NCBI GenBank assembly: GCA_900466875.1
Contig: UBNQ01000005.1
Span: 1 to 64,000, forward strand
Direction: 5' to 3'
Length of the DNA: 64,000 nucleotides
Source: Hyphomicrobiales bacterium
GTDB lineage: Bacteria > Pseudomonadota > Alphaproteobacteria > Rhizobiales > Rhizobiaceae
Below the pieces are notes generated by a model. It did not search any database. It was not told the origin of the DNA and saw nothing but the letters and a program-made list of their open reading frames with translations. Shown here in pieces: positions 1-8,483 of this stretch; within the stretch, counting starts at the first letter, position 1, and each line of letters starts with the position of its first letter. The position numbers and the translations under genes are program-made.

Positions 1-39
1 GTAACCAATGAGATCACGCGGGGTATAGACAGGTATCAT
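1..39 (-). CDS. N-terminal fragment, possibly PuuE-type allantoinase / polysaccharide deacetylase
   Basis: Thirteen codons are visible, starting at an ATG 10 bases after the HD-domain gene, and the frame runs off the left edge. The peptide reads MIPVYTPRDLIGY. The segment PRDLIGY matches the conserved start of PuuE-type allantoinases (polysaccharide-deacetylase fold), which open the hydantoin ring of allantoin; I recall this from the family and could not align it. The call rests on about seven residues. The short gap suggests that it is co-transcribed with the two genes to its right. Confidence 0.35.
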   Translation of the reverse strand, partial: MIPVYTPRDLIGY

Positions 40-49
40 CGGATATCTT

Positions 50-628
50 TCACTTGATCTGGAAAAACGGTGTCTGCCCATCCCGCATCCTGACATAGTC
101 GATCGCGGCCATATCGGCATAATGCAGGATCAGGGCTTCGGCACATTCGTTGTGAAACGGCGCGTCTGTGGCATGCGTGGTCACCACGCTGACAACGCGG
201 TCGTCGAACCCCAAGTCATGCAGGAGCATTCCAGCAACGACACCATGCGGCATCTGCCTGGATAACGGCCCACGCACGGCTCGCTCGCCTATCGGCTGGA
301 AGAGGACCAGTTTGTCGATATCGTGAAGGAAAAGGATTTCGTCGAGGAGATGCGGGTCGAACGAGAGAGCCGAAAGCTCCTGATAGGCATTCGCAAGCGA
401 CCTGCCCAGATGTACCACATCATTGGTATGGGCCACGAGGGAATGCGACATCCCTGGAGAAACCGGAACTGTTTCCAGCACCGAAAAGCCGCTGTTTGCC
501 CATAGGATCGCCCATGCCTCCACGATCCTGTCGGCCGAATGTAATGGGACCGTTTTCAGCCCTGTGAGAAGCGATCTGGCATGATCCCTGTGATTCTGTT
601 TCACGACATCCCGCTTGAAAAATGCCAT
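50..628 (-). CDS. HD-domain phosphohydrolase-like protein
   Basis: This 192-residue soluble protein has an HD-superfamily metal-site pattern: a histidine in HTNDVVH (residues 67-73), the HD pair in LHDIDK (H102-D103), further histidines near 128 and 152, and an aspartate at about 172. Members hydrolyse phosphate esters or nucleotides, but the substrate cannot be read here. There is no signal peptide or membrane segment, so it is cytoplasmic. Its ATG lies 2 bases after the stop of the upstream SMP-30 gene, which indicates translational coupling. A partial gene follows 10 bases downstream. The neighbours suggest a housekeeping or catabolic role in a nitrogen-compound pathway rather than signalling. 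Confidence 0.7.
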   Translation of the reverse strand: MAFFKRDVVKQNHRDHARSLLTGLKTVPLHSADRIVEAWAILWANSGFSVLETVPVSPGMSHSLVAHTNDVVHLGRSLANAYQELSALSFDPHLLDEILFLHDIDKLVLFQPIGERAVRGPLSRQMPHGVVAGMLLHDLGFDDRVVSVVTTHATDAPFHNECAEALILHYADMAAIDYVRMRDGQTPFFQIK

Positions 629-630
629 GG

Positions 631-1542
631 CTATCGTTCCTCCCGCACGTGGCCCGCCACAGGCATGCGTGCCCGCAGAATCCTCGAACTGCTGCTGTCC
701 GTGATGAACAGTTCCTTGTTCTCGAAGCCCCCGAATACGACATTGGAAGGTGACGCCGCGGCAGGCACATCGATGAAATGCGTCAGCACGCCGACCTTAT
801 CGAAGCGCAGGACGCCGAGACCGGGCTGCGCAACAACGAGGCCGTCTTCGACGTCGAGCGCAAGCCCATCGGGGCCGTTGCCGGCCGACAGGTTGAGGAA
901 GACACCGGCCTTGCTCACTCCACCATCCTTGACGAAGGGAAGTCGCCAAATGGCGTTCGCTCGCGTGACCGCCACGAACAGGCGGCTTTCGTCGGCGTTG
1001 AGAACCAGGCCATTGGGGCTGGGAATTCCGGACATCACACGTTCAAGCCGGTTCGTGATCCTGTGCCAGCGATAGACCGCGCCGACCGGATCCTGCAGGC
1101 CCGATTGCCCTTGATCTGTAAAGTACACCCAGCCGTCGCGGCCGAGCGTCAGATCGTTAAGGCCGCGAAAGCGTTCGCCACGATAACCGTCCGCAATCAC
1201 ACTTGCTCGTCCATCCGGATCGATCGCGACAAGTCCCATACGGTGATCGGCGATCAGCAGGCGACCATCGCCAAGAACCTTCAGGCCGCTGGGCCAGCCT
1301 TCATAAGACGCCCAGACAGATGACCGCCCATCCGGTTCGATACGAAAGATACGGCCAAAAGGGATATCGACGACGAACAGGTTTCCGTCACGGTCGAAGT
1401 CCGGTCCTTCGAGGAAGGAGCCGAGTGCGCGTCCTCCAAGTTGCGCGTCCGACCACGCGCTATGCCGAGCAACGGTGTATGCAGCCGGCAGGGCGAAGTA
1501 AGGTTCAGCCGTGATACGGATGGGCGGTTCTAGACAAAACAT
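631..1542 (-). CDS. SMP-30/gluconolactonase (LRE) family protein
   Basis: A 303-residue six-bladed beta-propeller of the SMP-30/gluconolaconase/luciferin-regenerating family. The metal-binding residues fit the family: E45 in EGPDFD, N177 in SPNG and D225 in GPDG. Members hydrolyse lactones with a divalent cation. No signal peptide is visible. The ATG at 1542 has a GAGG Shine-Dalgarno element about 8 bases upstream and lies divergent from the RpiR regulator, so the roughly 100 bases between them must contain both promoters. The HD-domain gene follows after 2 bases. The substrate is unknown. A sugar lactone would fit the sugar-type ABC importer across the regulator, but that link is inference. 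Confidence 0.8.
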   Translation of the reverse strand: MFCLEPPIRITAEPYFALPAAYTVARHSAWSDAQLGGRALGSFLEGPDFDRDGNLFVVDIPFGRIFRIEPDGRSSVWASYEGWPSGLKVLGDGRLLIADHRMGLVAIDPDGRASVIADGYRGERFRGLNDLTLGRDGWVYFTDQGQSGLQDPVGAVYRWHRITNRLERVMSGIPSPNGLVLNADESRLFVAVTRANAIWRLPFVKDGGVSKAGVFLNLSAGNGPDGLALDVEDGLVVAQPGLGVLRFDKVGVLTHFIDVPAAASPSNVVFGGFENKELFITDSSSSRILRARMPVAGHVREER

Positions 1543-1642
1543 GGCCTTACCTCGCGAAGGAGCGCTGCCAAATGGAGTCTCTGTCTGCCTGAAAATAGAT
1601 TCCGCTCTGGCCGACCTTGCGCTAGGATTTCAGCCAATACCG

Positions 1643-2566
1643 ATGCCCAGCCAAGGAATGCCCGTGAAATCCCCCCGCACAGCGCCTGCCCAAAGCCGCC
1701 CACGTTCATTGGAGGCACGAATCTACGCGGTCTACGCATCGCTATCGCCGGCGGAGAAGCGCCTGGCGGACGTCCTTCTCCAATATCAGATGGATTTGCC
1801 GAGCTATACGGCAGGTGAGCTTGCCGATAAGGCCGAAGTGTCGAAGGCGACTGCTGCACGGCTGATCCGGACCCTCGGCTATGAAACATACCCGGATGCG
1901 AAGCGGCAGATCCGCGCCGATCAGCATTGGGGTTCGCCGCGCGGCGGACTGGCGGATCCCGATCAGGCGCCATCAGAAAAAGTGTCCCTTGCCCAGATAG
2001 TCCAGATGGACATCGACAATATCCGCACCACGGCTGAAGGCCTGTCCGAAAAGACGCTTGAGGAGGTCAGCGCTGCGATCGTCGCTGCACGACGTGTCTG
2101 GATAATGGGGCTTCGCAGCGGATACGGACTTGCTCACCAGGCCGCGCACTACATGACGCTGATGAAAAACGATGTGCAGGTTCTGCCCGCCGGTGGAGCC
2201 AGCTATTCCCACGAAATTGCCTCGATCGCCAAAGGCGACGTGTTGCTTGTCATCGCGTTTCGCAGAAGACCAAGGCTGTTGCCGACGATCATCAAGGAGG
2301 CGCGGGCAGCGGGCGCTATCACCGTGCTGATCACCGACCTCAGCGCCGCCGCCAGCGCCAAGGCTTCGAACCACGTCCTGCGATGCCGCTGCCAGTCGCC
2401 TTCGCCCTTCAACTCCTTCGTCGCAGCCACGACGATCATCAACTACCTGGCCTGGAGCGTGGCAACCGCCATGGGTTCGGAAAGCCTTGCCCGCTATGAA
2501 AAGATTGATCGTCTGGTCAAGCTGCTCGACGATGTCTCGACGCCTCAGACCAGTTCCGGGCGCTGA
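1643..2566 (+). CDS. RpiR/MurR family transcriptional regulator
   Basis: The order is an N-terminal RpiR-type helix-turn-helix (LSPAEKRLADVLL through KATAARLIRTLGY) and a C-terminal SIS phosphosugar-binding domain (from about IVAARRVWIMGLRSG). Regulators of this class sense phosphosugars or related ligands and control adjacent catabolic operons. The frame is open from 1511, but the family start fits the ATG at 1643 best. The ATG at 1658 or a GTG at 1663, which is placed better behind AAGGA, are alternatives. It is divergent from the SMP-30 gene and convergent with the racemase (23-base gap). It most likely controls the ABC operon to its right and perhaps the left genes too. Confidence 0.85.
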   Translation: MPSQGMPVKSPRTAPAQSRPRSLEARIYAVYASLSPAEKRLADVLLQYQMDLPSYTAGELADKAEVSKATAARLIRTLGYETYPDAKRQIRADQHWGSPRGGLADPDQAPSEKVSLAQIVQMDIDNIRTTAEGLSEKTLEEVSAAIVAARRVWIMGLRSGYGLAHQAAHYMTLMKNDVQVLPAGGASYSHEIASIAKGDVLLVIAFRRRPRLLPTIIKEARAAGAITVLITDLSAAASAKASNHVLRCRCQSPSPFNSFVAATTIINYLAWSVATAMGSESLARYEKIDRLVKLLDDVSTPQTSSGR

Positions 2567-2589
2567 AGCTGGCTGACGAGCCGGGGCGT

Positions 2590-3306
2590 TCACTGGAAAT
2601 CGTCCAGAACGAAAAGTCGCGTCGGCGCAGCCCAGACACCGCTCTTCGATGTCGACAACCCGCATCTGACCAGGGTTTCGGCCAATCCAACGGCAGCACT
2701 CACGCCATCGACAACAGGGATGCCGTGGATGCGTTGCAGATCGGCAGCAAATTCAGCCATGCCGGCGCAGCCCAAAGCCACGCCCTCCGCGCCTTCGGCA
2801 ATGCCCTTGCGGATGAAAGCTGAAATTTTCTCAAAGGCACCGGTTTCGGGATTTTCGAGTTCCAGTACCGGAATGTCGGTCGCATAGACGCGACGGCAGC
2901 GATCGGCGAAGCCATAGCGCCGAATATTATCCTCGATGACCGGGGCCGATCGTGACAGGGTAGTCACCACGCAGAAACTGTGCGCCACCAGACTGGCCGC
3001 ATGAAACGATGCCTCGCCGATGCCGATCACCGGTTTTGTCGCAACCGCGCGCGCCGCATCCAGGCCGGTATCGTCGAAGCAGGCAATGATATGCGCATCA
3101 AAACCTTCGGCTTCCGCCTTGACGATCTCCTTCAACAGGCCCGGCACCGAAAGGGCGCCGTCGAAAGGACCTTCGATCGCGGCCGGCCCGATTGCCGGCT
3201 GTCGACCGACAATCTCGGTGCCAGGGGCCGCGACCAGTCGGGCGGCGGCGGCGATGCGCTGTGTCATCGACGCGGTGGCATTGGGGTTGATGATCGCGAT
3301 GCGCAT
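2590..3306 (-). CDS. Asp/Glu/hydantoin racemase family protein
   Basis: A 238-residue cytoplasmic protein starting MRIAIINPNAT, typical of hydantoin/aspartate racemases. The two catalytic cysteines of the cofactor-independent two-base mechanism are present: C76 in ACFDD and C180 in GCAGM. This spacing matches that known for rhizobial hydantoin racemase. The family also includes allantoin racemase and arylmalonate decarboxylase, so the substrate is open. The start at 3306 has GGAG about 10 bases upstream; the frame runs further upstream but does not match the family. It is the last gene of the ABC operon, 20 bases after the THI5-like gene, which suggests that it prepares one enantiomer of the imported compound. 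Confidence 0.8.
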   Translation of the reverse strand: MRIAIINPNATASMTQRIAAAARLVAAPGTEIVGRQPAIGPAAIEGPFDGALSVPGLLKEIVKAEAEGFDAHIIACFDDTGLDAARAVATKPVIGIGEASFHAASLVAHSFCVVTTLSRSAPVIEDNIRRYGFADRCRRVYATDIPVLELENPETGAFEKISAFIRKGIAEGAEGVALGCAGMAEFAADLQRIHGIPVVDGVSAAVGLAETLVRCGLSTSKSGVWAAPTRLFVLDDFQ

Positions 3307-3326
3307 CCGTGTCTCTCCGGGAGTTT

Positions 3327-4241
3327 TCAGGCCGTGACGAACTGGAGTGTCGGACGTTCGTCGATCAGATCGCCATAGGGGATCGCCGCTTCGGTCAGGT
3401 ATCCGCCTGCAATGCCGGTCTGCCAGCGGGCATAGGCTTGCGGGTCGATACGCGGCGTCGTCCACATGCCGTTGGCACGATAGACATTTGCAAGACGGAC
3501 CAGGAGGTCAGGAGAGAATTTCGGGAAGGTCCTTGTCAGAAAGTCGCGGAAGGTTTCCGCATCATTTGCCTGGATCCATTCCATGCCGCGACCTAGTGCC
3601 CGCGCAAACCGCGTATGGGTCTCAAGGCGAGCTTCGTCGATTTCGCCGACGGTATAATAGACGCTCCAGGGGATATTGCCGCCTTCGATCGCCAACGGCG
3701 CTACGATATGTCCGCCGCCGGCCGCTTCGAGCGTCAGCGCGGAAGGATAGTCGATCACCAGATAATCGCCCATGCCGCCGGTGAACAGATCGGTCAGCAT
3801 CTTGCCGTCAAGATCCTGCACGAACCGCACCACAGCAGGATCGACGCCGTTTTCACGCAGTACCAGCTTGACGAAAAGACCGACGCTTGCGCCATTGCTG
3901 CCCTTCATGGAAATCACTTTTCCGGGCATGTCCTGCCAGCTGAAATCCTCGCGCTTTTCGCGCCCGACTATCGCCAGAGGCGCGCGCGCGGCGACCTGCG
4001 CAAAAGGAACGTAGCGTTGGCCGCGGCCGAGAAACATCGACGGCACCCAGATGCCGCCGAGCGCTGCCTGCGCCTTGCCGCCGGCGATGTCACTGAGCAC
4101 CAGGTCCCAGGGAGACGGTACGCTGGCGGATACTTCGAGGCCTTCTTCGGCAAAGAAACCCTGCCAGACGGCGACATACTCCGGCAGATAGTTGAGACTG
4201 TGGCCGGTCGCGGAAACATGGAAATTCTGCATGATCGTCAC
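3327..4241 (-). CDS. NMT1/THI5-like substrate-binding-fold protein without signal peptide
   Basis: This 304-residue protein has the periplasmic-binding fold of the NMT1/THI5/SsuA group: LNYLPEYVAVWQGFFAEEGLEV near the start and a ligand-pocket-like MKGSNGASVG around residues 115-125. Members bind sulfonates, taurine or pyrimidine precursors, or make the thiamine pyrimidine. It begins MTIMQNFHVSATGH with no hydrophobic signal sequence, so it is probably cytoplasmic. Its ATG overlaps the ATPase stop by 4 bases, which means tight coupling. The operon already has a signal-bearing binding protein, so this one may be an enzyme or a cytoplasmic ligand sensor. Confidence 0.65.
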   Translation of the reverse strand: MTIMQNFHVSATGHSLNYLPEYVAVWQGFFAEEGLEVSASVPSPWDLVLSDIAGGKAQAALGGIWVPSMFLGRGQRYVPFAQVAARAPLAIVGREKREDFSWQDMPGKVISMKGSNGASVGLFVKLVLRENGVDPAVVRFVQDLDGKMLTDLFTGGMGDYLVIDYPSALTLEAAGGGHIVAPLAIEGGNIPWSVYYTVGEIDEARLETHTRFARALGRGMEWIQANDAETFRDFLTRTFPKFSPDLLVRLANVYRANGMWTTPRIDPQAYARWQTGIAGGYLTEAAIPYGDLIDERPTLQFVTA

Positions 4242-5398
4242 TTCTTCTTGAGAGAAAGGCGTTCGCCGGTATCGACGTTGAACCAGAGCACGTCCTCGGA
4301 TCGGTAATCCAGCGAGCAGGCCTGACCGATCCGCATGCCGGGATTGCCGGAAACCCGCACGAAAACGAGATCATGCTCGATCAGCAGCTCCTCGTTACCG
4401 GCCTTGTCCGTCATCAGACGGCAGCCAATGACGGTCTCGGCTCCGAGGCGCTCAACGACGACGACTTGAGCTGGAATGCGCCCCTCTCCTTCCACCCTGA
4501 GTTCGAGCTTTTCCGGCCGGATGCCGAAGGTCACCTCGCGGCGAGTCGGGATCTCCGCGCCATGGTCGACCGGAATCTGTCCCATAAGTCTGAGACCGTC
4601 CGGACGGACCGATGCGGGAATGAGGTTCATAGGCGGCGAACCGATGAATTTCGCAACGAACGTGTTTGCTGGGTTGTCGTAGACATTGTCCGGCGTATCG
4701 ACTTGCTGCACCACGCCCTTGTCCATGATGATGATGCGGCTTGCCATGGTCATGGCTTCCACCTGGTCATGGGTCACGTAGACAAAGGTCTTGCCGACCT
4801 TGTGATGCAAAGCCGAGATCTCCGAGCGCATCTGGGTGCGGAGCTTGGCGTCGAGATTGGAAAGCGGCTCGTCGAGAAGATAGAGCTGCGGGTCGCGAAC
4901 CAGCGCACGCGCCAGTGCGACGCGCTGGCGTTGGCCGCCCGAAAGGCTCACCGGCCGACGATCCAGCAACGGTTCCAGCTCCAGCTGGCGCGCGATCTTG
5001 AGCGTCCGCTCTGCGATATCGGGCCGTTTCATCAGCCGTTGACGGGCGATGATATTGACGATCGGCAGGTGGTACCATTTGCGGAACGCGTCCATGATCA
5101 GCGGGAATGCGATGTTTTCGCGCACCGTCATATGCGGGTAAAGCGCATAGGTCTGAAAGACGAAGGCGACGCCGCGCTTTTTCGGTTCCCACTCATTGGC
5201 GACCGCACCGTCGAACAGCAGGTTCCCGGTCGTGATCTCGCTCAGGCCCGCGATCATCCGCAGCAGGGTGGACTTTCCGCAACCGGAGGGGCCGAGAAGA
5301 ACCAGGAACTCGCCGTCGTGAATGTCGGCATTGAACGCCTTGATGACGGTGTTATCGCCAAACGACTTGGAGATGTCTTTGAATGACAAAGCGGGCAT
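4238..5398 (-). CDS. ABC importer ATPase, UgpC/MalK type
   Basis: A 386-residue nucleotide-binding subunit with Walker A GPSGCGKST (residues 36-44), signature LSGGQRQR, Walker B LYLLDEP, an H-loop in VTHDQVEA and a C-terminal OB-fold (TOBE-like) regulatory domain, as in MalK and UgpC. It energises the importer formed with the two adjacent permeases. An extra stretch of about 19 residues (around residues 107-125) lies between the Q-loop and the signature, where MalK homologues are shorter. It overlaps the following gene by 4 bases and lies 3 bases after the second permease gene. Confidence 0.92.
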   Translation of the reverse strand: MPALSFKDISKSFGDNTVIKAFNADIHDGEFLVLLGPSGCGKSTLLRMIAGLSEITTGNLLFDGAVANEWEPKKRGVAFVFQTYALYPHMTVRENIAFPLIMDAFRKWYHLPIVNIIARQRLMKRPDIAERTLKIARQLELEPLLDRRPVSLSGGQRQRVALARALVRDPQLYLLDEPLSNLDAKLRTQMRSEISALHHKVGKTFVYVTHDQVEAMTMASRIIIMDKGVVQQVDTPDNVYDNPANTFVAKFIGSPPMNLIPASVRPDGLRLMGQIPVDHGAEIPTRREVTFGIRPEKLELRVEGEGRIPAQVVVVERLGAETVIGCRLMTDKAGNEELLIEHDLVFVRVSGNPGMRIGQACSLDYRSEDVLWFNVDTGERLSLKKK

Positions 5399-5401
5399 GG
5401 A

Positions 5402-6235
5402 TTATCCCTTTACGGCGCCAGTCGTCAGACCGGCCACGATCTTGCGCTGGATGAGGAGGAAAAAGACGATGGCGGGCAGGCTGAAGACAAGGGCAGCGCC
5501 CAGAACGGCAGACATCGGGGTCTCGTACTGTCCAACGAAGGAAGCCAGACCCACGCTTGCCGGCCACAGGTTCCGGTCCATGAGGAAGGTCGAGGCGAAC
5601 AGGAATTCGTTCCAGCCGGCAAAGAACGAGACGACCGCCGCTGCCGCGATGCTGGGCATGATGAGCGGAAGGATGATCATCGTCAGCACACTGAACCGCG
5701 GGCAGTTGTCGATGATGGCGGACTCTTCGATCTCGTAAGGCACGGCGTCCATCGCGCCTTTCAGGACGAAACATGCGACTGGCAAGGAGAAGCCGACATT
5801 CGCGAGGATCAGTCCCCACAGGCTGTTCAGCAGACCGAAAGTGATGAACATCGCATAGAGCGGCACCAGGATGAGGGCTTCCGGCACGACCTGGGTCATG
5901 AACAGGAAGAAGCCCACCATGCCCTTGCCATGGAACTTGAACCGGCTCAGCGCATAACCGGCAAGCGAGCCGAGCGTCAGGCTGAGTATCGTTCCTCCTG
6001 CCGCGATCAACAGGGTGTTGAACAGCCACAGACCAATCGGAACATTACCCAGTTCGCTGACGAGGTCAGGAAAGTTCTGAAGCTGCGGCCAGGCAATCTG
6101 GCCGGTTCCGTAGAGCTGCGAGTTCAGGTTGAGCGCCGTGGTCGCCATCCAGTAAACCGGAAATCCGGCAACGATGACCAGCACGCCAATCAGCAGATAT
6201 CGCAATGCCTTGATGAGAAGTTTCCGGGGCGCCAT
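5402..6235 (-). CDS. Sugar-type ABC transporter permease, MalG family
   Basis: A 277-residue inner-membrane permease with about six transmembrane helices: the first near residues 9-30, then a periplasmic loop, then the core five. The cytoplasmic coupling loop is recognisable but atypical, reading EIEESAIIDNC instead of the usual EEAAxIDGA, followed by ILPLIMP. It pairs with the permease upstream, sharing one base (TAATG arrangement), and lies 3 bases before the ATPase gene. The deviating coupling loop matches an ATPase that also deviates (a 19-residue insertion), so the two may have co-evolved; that is inference. Confidence 0.9.
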   Translation of the reverse strand: MAPRKLLIKALRYLLIGVLVIVAGFPVYWMATTALNLNSQLYGTGQIAWPQLQNFPDLVSELGNVPIGLWLFNTLLIAAGGTILSLTLGSLAGYALSRFKFHGKGMVGFFLFMTQVVPEALILVPLYAMFITFGLLNSLWGLILANVGFSLPVACFVLKGAMDAVPYEIEESAIIDNCPRFSVLTMIILPLIMPSIAAAAVVSFFAGWNEFLFASTFLMDRNLWPASVGLASFVGQYETPMSAVLGAALVFSLPAIVFFLLIQRKIVAGLTTGAVKG

Positions 6236-7140
6236 TATCGCGACATCCTTTTCATCCGCCGTTGTTCGGCAACGTAGTGTATCGCGGCAACCAGCAGCGC
6301 GAGGACCAGACCGACCGCGCCATAGGCGCTTGCCATGCCCAGTTCGTGACCTTCGAAAGCGGTTTGCCGCAGCTTGACGACCAGCGTGCTGGTCGAGCCG
6401 AGGGGCCCGCCTCCGGTGAGCAGGTAGATCACATCGAAGCGGCGGATCGACCAGACCGTGACCAGCAATGCGGCAAGCTGTACCGCAGGGCGGATGTGCG
6501 GCAGCGTCACCGCCCGGAATGTGCTGATCGGATCGGCGCCGTCGATTTTGGCCGCCTCGCGCACTTCTTCAGGAACCGATTGAAGCGCCGCCAGCACGAC
6601 AAGCATCACGAAGGGCGCAACCTGCCAGACGGTGACCGCAAGCACCGAGCCGAGCGCATAATCGGTGCTCGTCAGCCAGGAGAACCGGCCAAGTCCGATC
6701 AATTCGGCAACCCGGTTGAGAATGCCGGACCGCTCGTTGAACATCCAAAGCCAGATCAGCGATGCAGCCACGCCGGGAACAGCCCAGCCAAACAGCAGGA
6801 TCGCCCTCACCACCGATCGACCCTTGAATGGGCGATCGATCGCCAACGCAGCGATGAGACCGAGCGTGACACCGATGATCACGGTCAGAACCGTATAGAC
6901 CAGCGTCACCTTCAGAGAGAGGTAGAAGGCCGGGTCTTCGAACAACCGTTCGAAGTTGCCGAGGCCGATGAAACGGCCCCGGTTCGGATTGATGATCCGT
7001 GTGTTGGTGAAACTCATGTACATCTGCCGCGCAAGCGGCCAGAACATGAACACCATCAGATAGATCATGGGTGGGAGAATGAAGGCATAAGGCACAAACC
7101 TGGCCATGCCGTTCCTGCTTTTCAGGCCACTCGCGCTCAC
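6235..7140 (-). CDS. Sugar-type ABC transporter permease, MalF/UgpA family
   Basis: A 301-residue permease with six predicted transmembrane segments and a canonical coupling loop, EEVREAAKIDGADPISTF followed by VTLPHIRP. It forms the translocation pore with the MalG-type partner encoded directly downstream. The start used is at 7140, just after the binding-protein gene (27-base gap). A second ATG at residue 12 (MARFVPYAF), nearer the first helix, is also possible. The family imports mono- and oligosaccharides, polyols and glycerol phosphate, and some members take other polar compounds. Confidence 0.9.
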   Translation of the reverse strand: MSASGLKSRNGMARFVPYAFILPPMIYLMVFMFWPLARQMYMSFTNTRIINPNRGRFIGLGNFERLFEDPAFYLSLKVTLVYTVLTVIIGVTLGLIAALAIDRPFKGRSVVRAILLFGWAVPGVAASLIWLWMFNERSGILNRVAELIGLGRFSWLTSTDYALGSVLAVTVWQVAPFVMLVVLAALQSVPEEVREAAKIDGADPISTFRAVTLPHIRPAVQLAALLVTVWSIRRFDVIYLLTGGGPLGSTSTLVVKLRQTAFEGHELGMASAYGAVGLVLALLVAAIHYVAEQRRMKRMSR

Positions 7141-7167
7141 GTCATACTCCCTTCCGATGCAGTCGGA

Positions 7168-8433
7168 TCAAAACTGCTTGTCGACGGCGGCCTGAGCTTC
7201 GGCCAGCGCCGTTTTGGGCTCTGCGTCTGTGAGGATGACCTTTTCGACCGCCTGCATGACGAAGCGCATGATCTGCGCCGTCTCGACCTCATGTCCCTTG
7301 ATCAGCGTGCTTCTGGAGGTTTCGGCAAGCTTGGCAAAGGTGGGAGCCCAGGGATTTGTCTTGGCATAGGCATCGCTGACCGGCACGTCTGTTGCCAGAG
7401 TGTCCGGACCGGATGCATCGCGCATGGCCTGCTGGCCGACAGGCCCCATCAGCCACTTCACGAAGGCGACGGCCTCTTCCTGATGTTTGCTGTGGCTGCT
7501 GACGCCGACAAAGATCTGCTGATGCGCGCCTGGATGCGGGAACGGCATCGGCGCCGAACCGAGCTCGCCGCTCTGCATCGCACCACCCGACGCGATGTTC
7601 AGCGTGCCGCCGGAATTGTCGATCGAGAATGCCGCGTGCTTTTCCTTGAATCGGGTGCGCTGCGTCGGCATGCTGTCGCCGATCGGCATGATGCCGGAAG
7701 CATAAACCTTCTTGAAGGCGGCAACCGCTTCGGCAGCTTCGGGTGTGTCGATCGTCAGCTTGCCGTCCGCGTCCACCCAGTTGACACCATAACCGTAGGC
7801 CCAGTTCTGGAAGTCCATGAACCAGCCGCTGAAATCGTTCATCTGGTGGCGGCCGGTGAACCCGATCACACCCGGGGTCGCGGCGGATGCCGCCTTGGCG
7901 GATTCGATCAGCTCGTCGACCGTGCCCGGCACCTTTGCCTTGCCAGCATCGAGCAGCGGCTTGTTGTAGATCAGGGCATAAACCGCACGCTGCCATGCGA
8001 GGCCATACTGCGTGCCGTCGATCTTGCCGTTCTCATTGGTCTTGTTGAGATTGATACCATCGGTCGCAGCCGAAAGATCGACCAGGAACCCGGCATCCGC
8101 GATCGCGTAGAAAAGACCTTCCTGCATCATCGCAAGATCCGGTCCCTGGCCTGCGCCCATTTCGGTCGTCAGCTTGTCGTTGAATTCGGCGGATGGGATA
8201 GCGACCTGTTCCAGCGTCACATTCGGATTGGTTTCCTGGTACTTGGCAACGGCAGCCCACAGGTTCTTGCCGCGCAGGGCATCCAGCCACTGCGAGTTGG
8301 CCAGCTTCAGCGTGACCTTTTCACCCGACTGCGCATGACTTTCCCCCGCACCAAGTCCGATGGTCAGTGCAAACGCGGTGATGGCCGCCGTGGCCAATAA
8401 CCTGCGGCGACGAAACTTATCAAACATCATCAT
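7168..8433 (-). CDS. Extracellular substrate-binding protein of the ABC importer
   Basis: A family-1 (MalE-like) binding protein of 421 residues. The first of three consecutive ATGs, at 8433, has GGAG 5 bases upstream and opens a signal peptide: basic FRRRRLL, a hydrophobic stretch and an SHAQ-type cleavage site near residue 36. The mature part has the fold's usual marks, such as GQGPDLAMM near the first lobe and a central run FTGRHQMNDFSGWF. It captures the substrate in the periplasm. It sits 50 bases after the M24 gene and 27 bases before the permeases. The ligand cannot be deduced. Confidence 0.9.
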   Translation of the reverse strand: MMMFDKFRRRRLLATAAITAFALTIGLGAGESHAQSGEKVTLKLANSQWLDALRGKNLWAAVAKYQETNPNVTLEQVAIPSAEFNDKLTTEMGAGQGPDLAMMQEGLFYAIADAGFLVDLSAATDGINLNKTNENGKIDGTQYGLAWQRAVYALIYNKPLLDAGKAKVPGTVDELIESAKAASAATPGVIGFTGRHQMNDFSGWFMDFQNWAYGYGVNWVDADGKLTIDTPEAAEAVAAFKKVYASGIMPIGDSMPTQRTRFKEKHAAFSIDNSGGTLNIASGGAMQSGELGSAPMPFPHPGAHQQIFVGVSSHSKHQEEAVAFVKWLMGPVGQQAMRDASGPDTLATDVPVSDAYAKTNPWAPTFAKLAETSRSTLIKGHEVETAQIMRFVMQAVEKVILTDAEPKTALAEAQAAVDKQF

Positions 8434-8483
8434 CTGTTCTCCATCTGGATTATTATTTTTGGCATTCACGTTCAGGCAGTGCG

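Noticed and set aside
6262..8400. 712-codon open frame on the plus strand opposite the ABC permease and binding-protein genes
   Set aside because: It is a by-product of GC-rich codon bias on the opposite strand: the composition is rich in R, D and H, there are no domains, and it runs across three clearly real genes.
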